Program-made: the position numbers and the translations under genes
Source of the DNA: Novosphingobium sp. ERN07
GTDB lineage: Bacteria; Pseudomonadota; Alphaproteobacteria; Sphingomonadales; Sphingomonadaceae
Direction of reading: 5' to 3'
Length of the DNA stretch: 64,000 nucleotides
NCBI RefSeq assembly: GCF_012641335.1
Contig: NZ_JABAID010000007.1
Span: forward strand, 124,001-188,000
The notes under the pieces: model-generated
Told to the model about the DNA's origin: nothing
Databases searched by the model: none
The model's input: the letters and a program-made list of their open reading frames with translations, nothing else
Part shown: positions 17,872 through 27,397 of the stretch, one piece after another
Position numbering within the stretch: the stretch's first letter is position 1
How the letters are laid out: the number at the start of each line of letters is the position of its first letter

Positions 17872-18261
17872 TCAAACGTGACGGATCGCCAAGGGTTCAA
17901 GCGCGCGGGCAACTACGACCGCGGCGGGTGTCGGTTTAGGCACAAGCGTGCCGCCAAGGTTGCGCACGGCTTCGTCCATGCGATCAAGATCCCCTGTGTG
18001 CAGCACATAGGGAACGCCCATTGCCGCAAGCGTGCGCGCGACCTGTTCACAGGTCTGGCCGCGCCCCAATGAAACATCGAGGATCGCTGCGGATATGGCG
18101 TTGTTCTGAACGATCGCCAGCGCCTCGACCAGATCGAGCGCCGTCAGCGGGGTGCAGCCTGCGTCTTCAACCGCGAATTCCAGATCGAGCAGGATGAGTG
18201 GCTCGTCATCCAACACAAGAACCCGGCACGGTTCACTGGCAGAGCCGCGAAGTTCGGTCAT
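17872..18261 (-). CDS. Single-domain response regulator
   Basis: A 129-residue receiver domain without an output domain. CRVLVLDDEPLILLDLEFA gives the acidic pocket (Asp18-Asp19), and AAILDVSLGRG gives the phospho-acceptor Asp62. LHTGDLD and PKPTP supply the Thr and Lys positions. The ATG at 18261 overlaps the stop of the LOV kinase (ATGA), so the two proteins are almost certainly cognate. Receivers of this kind, following HWE kinases, often act as phosphate sinks or relay to a general-stress anti-anti-sigma pathway. Confidence 0.88.
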   Translation of the reverse strand: MTELRGSASEPCRVLVLDDEPLILLDLEFAVEDAGCTPLTALDLVEALAIVQNNAISAAILDVSLGRGQTCEQVARTLAAMGVPYVLHTGDLDRMDEAVRNLGGTLVPKPTPAAVVVARALEPLAIRHV

Positions 18262-19358
18262 TCCGCGTGTTCCCGCAAGGGGATGTTGAGTTTGGCCCTC
18301 AGGCCATCGCTGTGCCATTCTCTTACGATCCCTCCGCGCGCCATATCGAGCATTCGATCAACGATCCCGTCGTTGCTTACCAGTTGTTTTGCATTGGCCT
18401 GCGGGCCAACGCCATGCTCTATCCAGTCGATGCGGATGGCAGGAGAGGCTGTGGAGCCGTTACGCTTCCAGGCAATGGTGACGCTGCCGGAGTCGGTCCC
18501 AAGCGCGCCATGCTTGATCGCGTTGACCGCCAATTCGTGGAGCGAGAGGCCAAGGACGGAAACCGACGCGAAATCGGACCGCAAACCATTCCCTTCGAAG
18601 CGGATGCGCGTACCATCAGGATCGTATGGCGCCAACACCGCACGGATCGCCTGTCCGACCTCCACCGTGCCCCGGTGCGAATCGTCCAGCGTCGTTTCGT
18701 AAGCGCGGCCAAGTGCCTGAATGCGGTCGTTGATCTCGCGCGCCTCAGCTTCGATCCCGCGCACGCGGCCGGTGAAATTGACGATGCCGCCGATCACCGC
18801 GAACATGTTCTTCATGCGGTGGGAAAGCTCTCGCGCCAGTTCACGGGCGTGGCGTTCGTCGGCGCGGGCGGCACGCACATCCGACACGTCCCACTGGCTA
18901 CCCAGAAAATAGATCAGTTTGCCTTCGGCGTTATAGATTGGACCGAGATGGAGCGCATTCCAGAACGGCTCGCCATCCTTGCGATAGTTGAGCAGTTCGA
19001 CCACCAACACGTCTTCGTTGGCCAGCGCAGTGCGGATCCGCTTGAGTACGGTCTGATCGGTCTTTGGCCCCTGCAGAAACCGGCAATTGCGCCCGACGAT
19101 CTCTTGCTCGTCATAACCGGTCAGATGGCGGAAAGCGCGATTGGCGAAGACAATCGGCATGTCTTCAAGGTTTGGATCGCACAGGCAGATTGCCATGCGC
19201 GTTTGCGCCATTGCCTGTTCGAACAACACACCGGAAGCGCCGGTGAAGGTATCTTCGCCGTGCTGCGCCATGAATTGCGCAGCAGACGCATCGAACACCG
19301 TGTGCGCTTGGTCAACCGGACCGGAGGAGGGGTTATCGCTAGGAATGTTTCGTTTCAT
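18258..19358 (-). CDS. LOV-domain blue-light sensor histidine kinase (HWE type)
   Basis: A 366-residue cytoplasmic photoreceptor kinase. The PAS/LOV core (about 45-160) contains GRNCRFLQG with the photoreactive Cys92 expected to bond FMN, plus NYRKDGEPFWNALHLGPIY and GSQWDVSD. The kinase begins at ELSHRMKNMFAVI with phospho-acceptor His180, followed by the N-box LSLHELAVNAIKHGAL. The G-box (VGPQANAKQLVSNDG region) appears divergent. It is coupled with the receiver gene. Photochemistry is inferred from the complete LOV signature. Confidence 0.92.
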   Translation of the reverse strand: MKRNIPSDNPSSGPVDQAHTVFDASAAQFMAQHGEDTFTGASGVLFEQAMAQTRMAICLCDPNLEDMPIVFANRAFRHLTGYDEQEIVGRNCRFLQGPKTDQTVLKRIRTALANEDVLVVELLNYRKDGEPFWNALHLGPIYNAEGKLIYFLGSQWDVSDVRAARADERHARELARELSHRMKNMFAVIGGIVNFTGRVRGIEAEAREINDRIQALGRAYETTLDDSHRGTVEVGQAIRAVLAPYDPDGTRIRFEGNGLRSDFASVSVLGLSLHELAVNAIKHGALGTDSGSVTIAWKRNGSTASPAIRIDWIEHGVGPQANAKQLVSNDGIVDRMLDMARGGIVREWHSDGLRAKLNIPLREHAE

Positions 19359-19429
19359 ATCAGTGGACCTGCCACCGAAATGCAGTTCCTAGCGCTTAGT
19401 TCCGAACAATATGATTAAATCCGGCTCAA

Positions 19430-19873
19430 TCATTTTCGTTCCATCGCGATGATGGCGAGTGTGAAGCGCGAGATGCACACGAGCTTGCCCGCTTCGTCCT
19501 CGATCCTGATCGACCAGACGTGCGTGGTGCGGCCCAGCGCCTCAGGCCGGGCCGTTGCGAAGACCCAGCCTTCGCGCACGGGGCGCAGGTGGTTGGCGTT
19601 GATTTCCATGCCGACGCCCACGAACTTTTCGGGATTGACTGCCATTGCCCCTGCCATCGAACCGATGGTTTCGGCCAACGCCACGGATGCCCCGCCGTGG
19701 AGCCTTCCGAAAGGCTGGTGCGTGCGGTGATCAACCGGCATCCGCGCACGAATCCAGTCCGGCCCGCAATCGACGAATTCGATGCCGAGATGCGCGGGCA
19801 TCGACGAACTGCCCAGCCGCGTCAGCCGCTCCATCGACGGCATGACGCCATTCCACCAGATCACGTCGTTCAT
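19430..19873 (-). CDS. Hotdog-fold thioesterase (PaaI/EntH-like)
   Basis: A 147-residue acyl-CoA thioesterase-like protein. The family motif is HQPFGRLHGGASVALAETIGS (about 50-70), with the catalytic-helix Glu. VGVGMEINANHLRPVREGWV follows, typical of the group that hydrolyses aromatic or hydroxyl-substituted acyl-CoA. The start is coupled to the upstream amidohydrolase stop (ATGA, 19870-19873). The substrate is not determinable. Confidence 0.88.
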   Translation of the reverse strand: MNDVIWWNGVMPSMERLTRLGSSSMPAHLGIEFVDCGPDWIRARMPVDHRTHQPFGRLHGGASVALAETIGSMAGAMAVNPEKFVGVGMEINANHLRPVREGWVFATARPEALGRTTHVWSIRIEDEAGKLVCISRFTLAIIAMERK

Positions 19874-21069
19874 GCGAAACCTTCGGCCAGAAAGCGTTCG
19901 ACACAGCCCGCAAGAACAGCAGTGCCCAGCGGCAATACGGATTCATCGACCATCATCTTTGTCGAATGGATCGAACAGCACGAACGCCAATCCACGCCTT
20001 CGTGCGCCACCCCGAGGAAGAACATCGCGCCAGGGACTTTCTCCAGCACATAGGAGAAATCTTCCGCGCCCATGATTGGCGCGGCAAGCCGGTGGAAGCC
20101 GCTTTCGCCGCTGATTTCGCGCACCACCGCTTCGCCGAGATCCACCGCGCGGGCATCGCAAACGGTTACGGGGAAACCGGGCGTGATGGTGACGGTCGCG
20201 GTCATGCCGTGGGCGACGGCGATGTGGGTTGCGGCGTTTTCAAGCACTTCACGAAGGCGCGCACGGTTTTGCGGGGACAGCGTGCGCAGCGTGCCGCGCA
20301 TCGCCACGCGATCTGCGATCACGTTGTGCGCGGTGCCCGCTTTGATCTTTGCCACGGTGGCCACCACCGGATCGCTGACCGGGAACTTGCGGGTGACGAG
20401 AGCCTGCAGCGCGGTCACGATCTCGCACGCCACCGGCACAGGATCGAGCGCATCGTGCGGCATCGAGGCATGGCCGCCGCGCCCTTCCACCACGATATCG
20501 AACTGGTCTGCCGAGGCGAGCAACGCTCCTGCGCGGCCGGCGATCAGCCCGTGCGGGCTGTTGGGCATGACATGCAGCGCGAAGGCCGCATCGGGCAGCG
20601 GGTCGATCAGCCCATCGTCGAGCATGAAACGCGCGCCGTGGAAACCTTCTTCGCCCGGTTGGAACATGAACTGCACTTCGCCCGCGAGTTTGTCGGCGCG
20701 GGCGCAGAGCAATTCGGCGGCACCGGCCAGCATGGCGGTGTGCGTGTCGTGCCCGCAAGCGTGCATCGCGCCGAGGGTGGTGGATGCGAAATCGAGGCCG
20801 GTTTCCTCCTCCATCGGCAGCGCATCCATATCACCGCGCAGAAGCACGCGGCGGCCCGCCCCTGCCCGGCCCCTAAGCGTGGCGACAAGGCCGGTGGTGG
20901 ACGGCCCTTCGCGCCATTCCAGCGGCAGATGCGCCAATGCGGCACGCACCTTGTCACGCGTTTTGGGCGTGTGCAGGCCGAGTTCGGGCTCGGCGTGGAT
21001 GGCACGGCGCAGGGCGATAATGCTGTCGGCATAGCCGCGCGCCTGTTCGAGCAACTGGTGGTGAAGCAT
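19870..21069 (-). CDS. M20 family amidohydrolase/peptidase (hippurate hydrolase-like)
   Basis: Metal-dependent amidohydrolase of 399 residues. RAIHAEPELGLHTPKT is the N-terminal signature. LRGDMDALPMEEETG and HACGHDTHTAMLAGAA give the zinc-binding Asp and His residues. FMFQPGEEGFHGARFML supplies the catalytic Glu, and IMGAEDFSYVLEKVPG closes the catalytic domain. The ATG at 21069 (MLHHQLLEQ) matches the family start. It likely cleaves N-acyl amino acids in the cytoplasm. Confidence 0.9.
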   Translation of the reverse strand: MLHHQLLEQARGYADSIIALRRAIHAEPELGLHTPKTRDKVRAALAHLPLEWREGPSTTGLVATLRGRAGAGRRVLLRGDMDALPMEEETGLDFASTTLGAMHACGHDTHTAMLAGAAELLCARADKLAGEVQFMFQPGEEGFHGARFMLDDGLIDPLPDAAFALHVMPNSPHGLIAGRAGALLASADQFDIVVEGRGGHASMPHDALDPVPVACEIVTALQALVTRKFPVSDPVVATVAKIKAGTAHNVIADRVAMRGTLRTLSPQNRARLREVLENAATHIAVAHGMTATVTITPGFPVTVCDARAVDLGEAVVREISGESGFHRLAAPIMGAEDFSYVLEKVPGAMFFLGVAHEGVDWRSCCSIHSTKMMVDESVLPLGTAVLAGCVERFLAEGFA

Positions 21070-21202
21070 GTGGCCTCGTGATGTGTGATTGCCGCAAGGC
21101 TGGCACGTTGTCGCGCCGCTGTCGAGCCTTGCGGATGGGGCTTGCACGAGAAGACACCTTCGGTTAATCGGTCGATTAAATAGTCAGCCGGAGAGACGAC
21201 CC

Positions 21203-22450
21203 ATGCCCGAAGCCTACATCATTGATGCTGTCCGCACCCCGCGCGGAGTGGGCAAGCCCGGCAAGGGCGCGCTTTCACACCTGCACCCGCAGCACCTTGC
21301 AGCAACGGTGCTTAAGGCACTGAAAGATCGCAACAATCTTGATACCGCAACCGTGGACGACATCATCTGGTCCACCTCTTCGCAAGTCGGCAAACAGGGC
21401 GGCGATCTTGGGCGCATGTCCGCGCTGGCCGCAGGTTATGACATCAGGGCCAGCGGCACGACTCTAGACAGGTTCTGTGGTGGCGGCATCACGTCGGTGA
21501 ACCTCGCCTGCGCTTCGGTCATGTCGGGCATGGAAGACTGCGTAATTGCGGGCGGCACTGAAATGATGAGCTTCACCGCAGCCCACGGCGCGGAACAGGC
21601 CAATGCCGGGATCAAGCCGATGGGCATGGGTTCGGGCAACATGGCATTGGACGCGCTGCACCCGCAATCGCATCAGGGCGTGTGTGGCGATGCCATTGCC
21701 AGCATCGAAGGCATCAGCCGTGAAGCGCTGGATGCCCTTGCCCTTGTCAGCCAGCAGCGTGCAGACATGGCCATCAAAGAAGGCCGTTTTGCCAAATCTG
21801 TTGTGCCGGTGCTGAACGAGGACGGATCGGTTGCGCTGGACCGGGAGGAATTCCCCCGGCCCGAAACCACCGCCGAAGGCCTTGCCGCGCTGAAGCCCAG
21901 CTTCGCCGGGCTGGCCGACTTCGACCTTGGCGGCACCACATTCCGCAAGCAGATCAATCGCCGCTACCCGGATGTGGACATCCAGCATTTCCACCACGCG
22001 GGCAATTCATCGGGCGTGGTCGATGGTGCGGCGGCGCTGCTCATCACTTCGCCCGCCTATGCCGAAAAGCACGGATTGAAGCCGCGCGCGCGGATCGTCG
22101 CCTATGCCAATCAGGGCGATGACCCCACGCTGATGCTCAACGCGCCGGTTCCAGCCGCAAAGAAGGTGCTGGCCAAGGCAGGCCTGACCAAGGATGATAT
22201 CGACGTCTGGGAAATCAACGAAGCTTTCGCGGTCGTGGCCGAAAAGTTCATCCGCGATCTGGATCTGGATCGTGCGAAGGTGAACATCAACGGCGGGGCG
22301 ATGGCGCTGGGCCACCCCATCGGCGCGACCGGATCGATCCTGATCGGCACAGCGCTCGATGAACTGGAACGGTCTGGCGGGCGCTATGGTCTTGTCACGA
22401 TGTGCGCAGCGGGCGGCATGGCGCCTGCCATCGTGATCGAGCGAATCTGA
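21203..22450 (+). CDS. Acetyl-CoA C-acyltransferase (thiolase)
   Basis: A 415-residue thiolase of fatty-acid or aromatic beta-oxidation type. The acyl-enzyme Cys is in [16 protein letters not shown]. The family signatures [16 protein letters not shown] and the C-terminal [15 protein letters not shown] supply the His and second Cys. [15 protein letters not shown] is the usual start, preceded by GGAGAGA. The gene is monocistronic, bounded by a divergent M20 gene and a strong terminator. Confidence 0.93.
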   Translation: MPEAYIIDAVRTPRGVGKPGKGALSHLHPQHLAATVLKALKDRNNLDTATVDDIIWSTSSQVGKQGGDLGRMSALAAGYDIRASGTTLDRFCGGGITSVNLACASVMSGMEDCVIAGGTEMMSFTAAHGAEQANAGIKPMGMGSGNMALDALHPQSHQGVCGDAIASIEGISREALDALALVSQQRADMAIKEGRFAKSVVPVLNEDGSVALDREEFPRPETTAEGLAALKPSFAGLADFDLGGTTFRKQINRRYPDVDIQHFHHAGNSSGVVDGAAALLITSPAYAEKHGLKPRARIVAYANQGDDPTLMLNAPVPAAKKVLAKAGLTKDDIDVWEINEAFAVVAEKFIRDLDLDRAKVNINGGAMALGHPIGATGSILIGTALDELERSGGRYGLVTMCAAGGMAPAIVIERI

Positions 22451-22472
22451 CGCAATTGCCTGCCTATTCCTG

Positions 22473-22502
22473 AAAGCCCGTCGAATATTTCGGCGGGCTT
22501 TT
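22473..22502 (+). terminator. Rho-independent terminator after the thiolase gene
   Basis: Near-perfect 10-bp inverted repeat (AAGCCCGTCG / CGGCGGGCTT) with an A+T loop, followed by a short T-run, 22 bases after the thiolase stop. Confidence 0.85.
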
Positions 22503-22529
22503 GGGTTGTGACATTGCCAAGCGATAATA

Positions 22530-23564
22530 TTGCTGGCTATCAATCCCAAAATGTCTTCCGCCCCCCGCGCCTTTTTCAAGCCCGTTCGCGGCGGTCTGGC
22601 CGCCTATTCGGTGGCGCTGCTCTTGGCTGCGTTGGCCACTGCGCTGCGGTTCGCTGTCGATCATGTCTTGCCACCAGGCTTCCCGTTTCTGACCTTCTTC
22701 CCGGCAGTTATCATCACAGCCTTTCTGGCGGGCCGCGGGCCTGGGGTGGTATGTGGAGCACTGAGCCTGTTGGCGTCGTGGTACTTCTTCATACCGCCAG
22801 CACGCACCTTTGTGTTAAGCGTACCGGTGGCCACCGCCCTGATTTTCTTCACGGCGGTTGTCGTGGTGGACGTGCTGCTGATTGACGGGTTGCAACAACG
22901 TCAAGCGCGTCTGGAAGAAAGCCAGCGCCAGCTTACCGCTATGGCAAACCACCAAGCGCTGCTGTTCAAGGAATTGCAGCACCGTGTGGCGAACAATCTT
23001 GCGTCGGTTTCGTCGATGCTACGCCTTCAGCGCCGCGAAATCGCACGCGATCCCGCTTCTGCCGCCAGCATTCTGGAAAGTGCAGACGATCGCATTGACC
23101 TGATGGGCCGCGTGCACCGTCAGCTTTATGATCCGAAGGCCACTGGCATTGCGGTTGGAGAGCAGATCGAAAGCGTCGTCGCGCAAGCAAAGGAAGTATC
23201 CGGTGCTTCGAATGTGAACGTATGTGTCACGGCGGTCGATGCTCGGATCGAGATGAACCGAATGTTGACGTTGATGCTCCTCGTCACCGAAGTTCTGAAC
23301 AATTCGTTCAAGCACGCCTTTCCGAACGGGCAGGCAGGAAAGGTGCAGCTTACCTTGGAGCGAGCCGATAGTGGCAGGTTGCGGCTGACCATTGCGGACA
23401 ATGGCCGGGGCTTCGCAACCCAATTCAACGAAAGTGCGGCGCGTCATCGCGGGCTTGGTACCGCGATCATCCGCGGTTTCGTATCCCAGCTCGGCGGTGA
23501 GATGACGGTGGACAGCAGCGGCGGCGTCACCACAGTCGTCGAATTTCCCGAAGATGACGCCTGA
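22530..23564 (+). CDS. DUF4118 membrane sensor histidine kinase (HisKA_2/HWE-like)
   Basis: Three to four hydrophobic segments (about 23-125) form a DUF4118-type sensor module with the FFPAVIITAFLAGRGPG motif. A coiled-coil linker (RQARLEESQRQLTAMANHQ) follows. The kinase region has LFKELQHRVANNLASVSSML with the phospho-acceptor His, LLVTEVLNNSFKHAFP (N-box), IADNGRGF and HRGLGTAIIRGFVSQLGG. It is the second kinase of this class in the window. A start at 22551 (MSSAP) is equally possible; neither has a clear ribosome binding site. No response regulator is adjacent. Confidence 0.88.
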   Translation: MLAINPKMSSAPRAFFKPVRGGLAAYSVALLLAALATALRFAVDHVLPPGFPFLTFFPAVIITAFLAGRGPGVVCGALSLLASWYFFIPPARTFVLSVPVATALIFFTAVVVVDVLLIDGLQQRQARLEESQRQLTAMANHQALLFKELQHRVANNLASVSSMLRLQRREIARDPASAASILESADDRIDLMGRVHRQLYDPKATGIAVGEQIESVVAQAKEVSGASNVNVCVTAVDARIEMNRMLTLMLLVTEVLNNSFKHAFPNGQAGKVQLTLERADSGRLRLTIADNGRGFATQFNESAARHRGLGTAIIRGFVSQLGGEMTVDSSGGVTTVVEFPEDDA

Positions 23565-23594
23565 AATCTGCTGCCGCGAATTCCGCTCCAGCTT

Positions 23595-24929
23595 TCACTC
23601 GACCGCAGATATGCCGCCTGCCTCGTTCGCCACGATCTTGAGCACTTCGGTCCACGCCGCGACGTTCTGCGCAAGTTCCGCCGGATCAACCTTGTCCAGC
23701 GTATCGTCAGGCGTGTGGTGCAGATCGAAATAGTGCGTGCCGTCCTGATCGAGATCGATCACGGCGAGCTTCTGCTTTGCGATAACCGGGGCCACATCGG
23801 TGCCGCCGCTGGCCTTGCCGGGCCCACGCACGATGCCCATCGGTGAAAGTGCTGTGGCGATGCGATCGGCCAAGGTCTTGTTCGCGTCCGCCATGCTGAA
23901 CGTCACACGCCACACCTTCGCCGCGCCGAAATCGCTTTCCATCGCCAGCGCATAGGGTTCGGCGTGCTTTTCGGCAAAAGCCTTGCCGCCAAAGCCGCCC
24001 AGTTCTTCGGACCCCGCCCAAAACACACGGATCGTGCGCAAGGGCTTGCCGCCTTCCTGCGCTTTCAGTGCAGCAGCAGTAACGATCGCACAGCCTGCCG
24101 CATCGTCAATCGCGCCGGTGCCCAGATCCCAGCTATCGAGGTGGCAGCCCAGCAAGATTGCGGGCAACGAGGGATCGCGGCCGGGCAGATCGGCATAGAC
24201 ATTGCCCGAAGGCAGGCCATCGACGGTCTTGCCGGTCAGCGTCAGGTTCAGGCGGATCGGCTTGCCGCTGCGGGCGATGCGCGCAATCAGATCGGCATCA
24301 GGGTTTGAAACTGCGCCCGCCGGGATCGGCTTCACGCCTTCCGGGAACGTGGTGCCGCCGGTGTGCGGGTTCCGATGATTGTCTGTGCCGATGGAGCGGA
24401 TCACGGTGGCCAGCGCACCCTTGCCAGCGGCTATAGCGGGACCGGCGCGGCGCACCTGGCCATAAGGCCCATAGCCGCTGCCGTCCTGCGCGCGCTTCAT
24501 CGCATGATCGATGAATGCGATCTTGCCGGTGAGCGATCCTGCGGGCGCTGCTTTCAGCGCATCGAGCGTGGGGAAATAGACCACTTCGCCCTCCACGCCC
24601 TTTTCCGGCGTCGTACCGCTATAGCCTAAGGCGGTGACCGCCAGTTTGAACGGGATCGGCGCGATCAGGCTCGCCTCGTCACGCCCGCGCACATAGCCGC
24701 GGATTGGGAATGGCTCGACCGTCACATTGCTGAACCCCAGCGCTTTCAGCCGCGCGTCGGCCCAAGTGCGCGCACGCGCTTCCGCTTCGCTGCCGGGCAT
24801 TCGCGGACCGACCTCGCTGGTCAGCCCGGCAAGGATATCCCACGCGGCATCGCCTCTCGGATCTTGCGCATAGGCGGTTGAGGAAAAGAGAGCGGCGGAG
24901 AGCGCGACGGCGCAAGACAAGTTTCTCAT
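23595..24929 (-). CDS. Secreted M28 family zinc peptidase
   Basis: A 444-residue aminopeptidase-like protein with a signal peptide (about 1-22, ending STAYAQ). ILLGCHLDSWDLGTGAIDDAAG contains the first His and bridging Asp, and WAGSEELGGFGG contains the catalytic and metal Glu residues. HYFDLHHTPDDTLDKV near the C-terminus has the last His ligand. A protease-associated insert lies between about 130 and 240. The gene is monocistronic and converges on the DUF4118 kinase. It likely acts in the periplasm. Confidence 0.9.
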   Translation of the reverse strand: MRNLSCAVALSAALFSSTAYAQDPRGDAAWDILAGLTSEVGPRMPGSEAEARARTWADARLKALGFSNVTVEPFPIRGYVRGRDEASLIAPIPFKLAVTALGYSGTTPEKGVEGEVVYFPTLDALKAAPAGSLTGKIAFIDHAMKRAQDGSGYGPYGQVRRAGPAIAAGKGALATVIRSIGTDNHRNPHTGGTTFPEGVKPIPAGAVSNPDADLIARIARSGKPIRLNLTLTGKTVDGLPSGNVYADLPGRDPSLPAILLGCHLDSWDLGTGAIDDAAGCAIVTAAALKAQEGGKPLRTIRVFWAGSEELGGFGGKAFAEKHAEPYALAMESDFGAAKVWRVTFSMADANKTLADRIATALSPMGIVRGPGKASGGTDVAPVIAKQKLAVIDLDQDGTHYFDLHHTPDDTLDKVDPAELAQNVAAWTEVLKIVANEAGGISAVE

Positions 24930-25065
24930 GCAACCGTGCTATCGCCCCGCCCTGTCGCTGCCAAGCCCTGCCCGTCGCCCTTGTTGCACACGGGCCGCTT
25001 GCCCGCACGGTTCCAAGCCGGTAGAGGCGGCGCAACTGTTTTCGGCTTACACCCAAGGACCATCG

Positions 25066-26739
25066 ATGGCTGCTCAATACGCCTACGTCATGAAGAACAT
25101 GACGAAGACCTTCCCCGGCGCGCAGAAGCCAGTGCTGAGCAACATCAGCCTGCAATTCTACCAGGGCGCAAAGATCGGTATCGTCGGCCCGAACGGTGCC
25201 GGTAAATCGACGCTGATCAAGATCATGGCCGGGATCGACAAGGATTTCACCGGCGAAGCATGGCCGGGCGAAAACATCACGGTCGGCTATCTGGAGCAGG
25301 AACCGCAGCTCGACGAGAGCAAGACCGTGCTCGAAAACGTCAAGGACGGTGCGCGTGAAACTGCTGATATGGTCGAACGCTTCAACCAGATCGGCATGGA
25401 AATGGCCGAGGAAGACGCCGATTTCGATGCCCTGGGCGCTGAAATGGCTGAACTTCAGGACAAGATCGATGCCGTCGATGGATGGACGCTCGACAACCAG
25501 CTTGAAATCGCAATGGAGGCACTGCGCTGCCCGCCGGGCGATTGGCCGGTAAGCAGCCTTTCCGGCGGTGAAAAGCGCCGCATCGCGCTCACCCGCCTGC
25601 TGATCCAGAAACCGTCGATTCTGCTGCTCGACGAACCGACCAACCACCTTGACGCTGAATCCGTCGAATGGCTGGAAAACCACCTCAAGGACTATGCCGG
25701 CGCGGTGCTGATGATCACCCACGACCGCTACTTTCTTGACAACGTGGTGGGCTGGATCCTCGAACTCGACCGCGGAAAGTACTTCCCCTACGAGGGCAAC
25801 TACTCGACCTACCTTGAAACCAAGGCCAAGCGCATGGCGCAGGAAGAGCGCGAGGAGAGCGGCAAACAGAAAGCGCTTGCCCGCGAACTCGAATGGATCA
25901 GGCAGACGCCTGCCGCGCGCCAGACCAAGAGCAAGGCGCGAATCCGCAAGTTTGAGGAACTGCAGAATGCGCAGGACAACCGTCCTGTCGGCAAGGCGCA
26001 GATCGTCATCCAGGTGCCCGAACGCCTTGGCGGCAAGGTGATCGAAGCCAAGAACATTACCAAGGCCTATGGCGACAAGCTGTTGTTCGAAGACCTCTCG
26101 TTCATGCTGCCGCCGGGCGGCATCGTGGGCATTATCGGGCCGAATGGTGCGGGCAAATCCACCCTGTTCAAGATTCTGACCGGCAAGGAACAGCCCGATA
26201 GCGGCACCGTGGAAATCGGCAGCACCGTCCATCTGGGCTATGTCGACCAGAGCCGCGACGATCTGAACCCTGCCAACAACGTGTGGCAGGAAATCTCCGA
26301 CGGTCTGGACTACATGACCGTCAACAAGCAGGACATGAGCACCCGTGCCTATGTCGGCGCGTTCAATTTCAAGGGCGCGGACCAGCAGAAGAACGTCGGC
26401 AAGCTTTCGGGCGGTGAACGCAACCGCGTGCACATGGCCAAGATGCTGAAGCAGGGCGGCAACGTGCTGCTGCTCGACGAACCGACCAACGACCTCGACG
26501 TGGAAACGCTGGCTGCGCTGGAAGACGCCATCGAAAACTTCGCCGGTTGCGCCGTGGTCATCTCGCACGACCGCTTCTTCCTTGATCGTCTGGCCACGCA
26601 CATCCTTGCCTTCGAAGGCAACTCCCATGTCGAATGGTTCGAAGGCAACTTCGCGGCCTATGAAGAAGACAAGCGCCGCCGCCTTGGCGATGCGGCAGAT
26701 CGCCCCACGCGCCTTGCCTATAAAAAGCTGACGCGCTGA
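25066..26739 (+). CDS. ettA: Energy-dependent translational throttle protein EttA (ABC-F)
   Basis: A 557-residue ribosome-associated ABC-F ATPase. There are two nucleotide-binding domains: Walker A GPNGAGKST at about 37-45 and again at about 358-366. Signatures are SSLSGGEKRRIALTR and KLSGGERNRVHMAK, with Walker B LLLLDEPTNHLD and LLLLDEPTNDLD. The linker region contains RELEWIRQTPAARQTKSKAR. Length and the AYVMKNMTKTFPG start match EttA. It gates entry into elongation according to the ADP/ATP ratio in E. coli. No membrane domain is present. Confidence 0.94.
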   Translation: MAAQYAYVMKNMTKTFPGAQKPVLSNISLQFYQGAKIGIVGPNGAGKSTLIKIMAGIDKDFTGEAWPGENITVGYLEQEPQLDESKTVLENVKDGARETADMVERFNQIGMEMAEEDADFDALGAEMAELQDKIDAVDGWTLDNQLEIAMEALRCPPGDWPVSSLSGGEKRRIALTRLLIQKPSILLLDEPTNHLDAESVEWLENHLKDYAGAVLMITHDRYFLDNVVGWILELDRGKYFPYEGNYSTYLETKAKRMAQEEREESGKQKALARELEWIRQTPAARQTKSKARIRKFEELQNAQDNRPVGKAQIVIQVPERLGGKVIEAKNITKAYGDKLLFEDLSFMLPPGGIVGIIGPNGAGKSTLFKILTGKEQPDSGTVEIGSTVHLGYVDQSRDDLNPANNVWQEISDGLDYMTVNKQDMSTRAYVGAFNFKGADQQKNVGKLSGGERNRVHMAKMLKQGGNVLLLDEPTNDLDVETLAALEDAIENFAGCAVVISHDRFFLDRLATHILAFEGNSHVEWFEGNFAAYEEDKRRRLGDAADRPTRLAYKKLTR

Positions 26740-26760
26740 TCTGAAGCTTTCGGCCTTCCG

Positions 26761-27240
26761 CTAACCGCCCTTGCGGCGGAAGCGGAAGACGAGCGCTTCC
26801 TGCTTGCCCCCATCGCCTTCGATCACCACGGTGGCGGTCATGCTGTCTGTGCCGGTCCGTTCATAGACCAGCCCGGAAAAATCAAAGCGTTCCCCCGCGC
26901 GCGCGGTTAATGGGAAGGCTTCGACCTCGCCCTTTTCTTCCCAGCCTGTCAGATCAGGGTTGAAGTGCTTGAGCCGGTAGGCAAGCGATCCGTCCTCTTC
27001 CACTATGGTGATCAATTCATAGAACATCACCGTGCCATCGGCCTTCATCTGCCGGAAATGGCCGACCATCTGCCCGCCTGCGGCCAGAGAATAGGCTTCC
27101 AGCGCCGGAGCGCCGCCAATCCCTTCTCCTTCCCACGAACCTTGCAGCCACGCGAGATCGCCAAGGCTTGCGGGCGGCGCTGCCTGAGCCACCGGGATTG
27201 CGAGAAGCGAGACGACAAGTGCGGCGAACATTCGGATCAT
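26761..27240 (-). CDS. Secreted DUF6265-like protein
   Basis: A 159-residue protein with a signal peptide (MIRMFAALVVSLLAIPVAQA). It carries a small lipocalin-like pattern: LGDLAWLQGSWEGEG, then GGQMVGHFRQMKADGTVMFYELITI and YRLKHFNPDLTGWEEK. This matches the DUF6265-type family of unknown function. GGTGGAGAG about nine bases upstream supports the ATG at 27240 over 27273. It faces the divergent RcnB-like gene across 157 bases. Confidence 0.75.
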   Translation of the reverse strand: MIRMFAALVVSLLAIPVAQAAPPASLGDLAWLQGSWEGEGIGGAPALEAYSLAAGGQMVGHFRQMKADGTVMFYELITIVEEDGSLAYRLKHFNPDLTGWEEKGEVEAFPLTARAGERFDFSGLVYERTGTDSMTATVVIEGDGGKQEALVFRFRRKGG

Positions 27241-27397
27241 CTGGAACTCTCCACCCCGAAAATTGTTCATCAAACAGATCGCGAACCTGAACGCGAGGCT
27301 ACCAGACCGGTTCAGACATCGGACAGCGCGAATCGCCTATCAGAGCGTTATTGAAGCTGCGAAGGTTTGCAGCGCACCTATCGGGAAAGGGTCGGCC

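Noticed and set aside
24679..26628. 649-residue open frame on the minus strand
   Set aside because: It is antisense to ettA, whose two ABC domains are unmistakable. The frame also runs into the M28 peptidase gene and has no domain signature.
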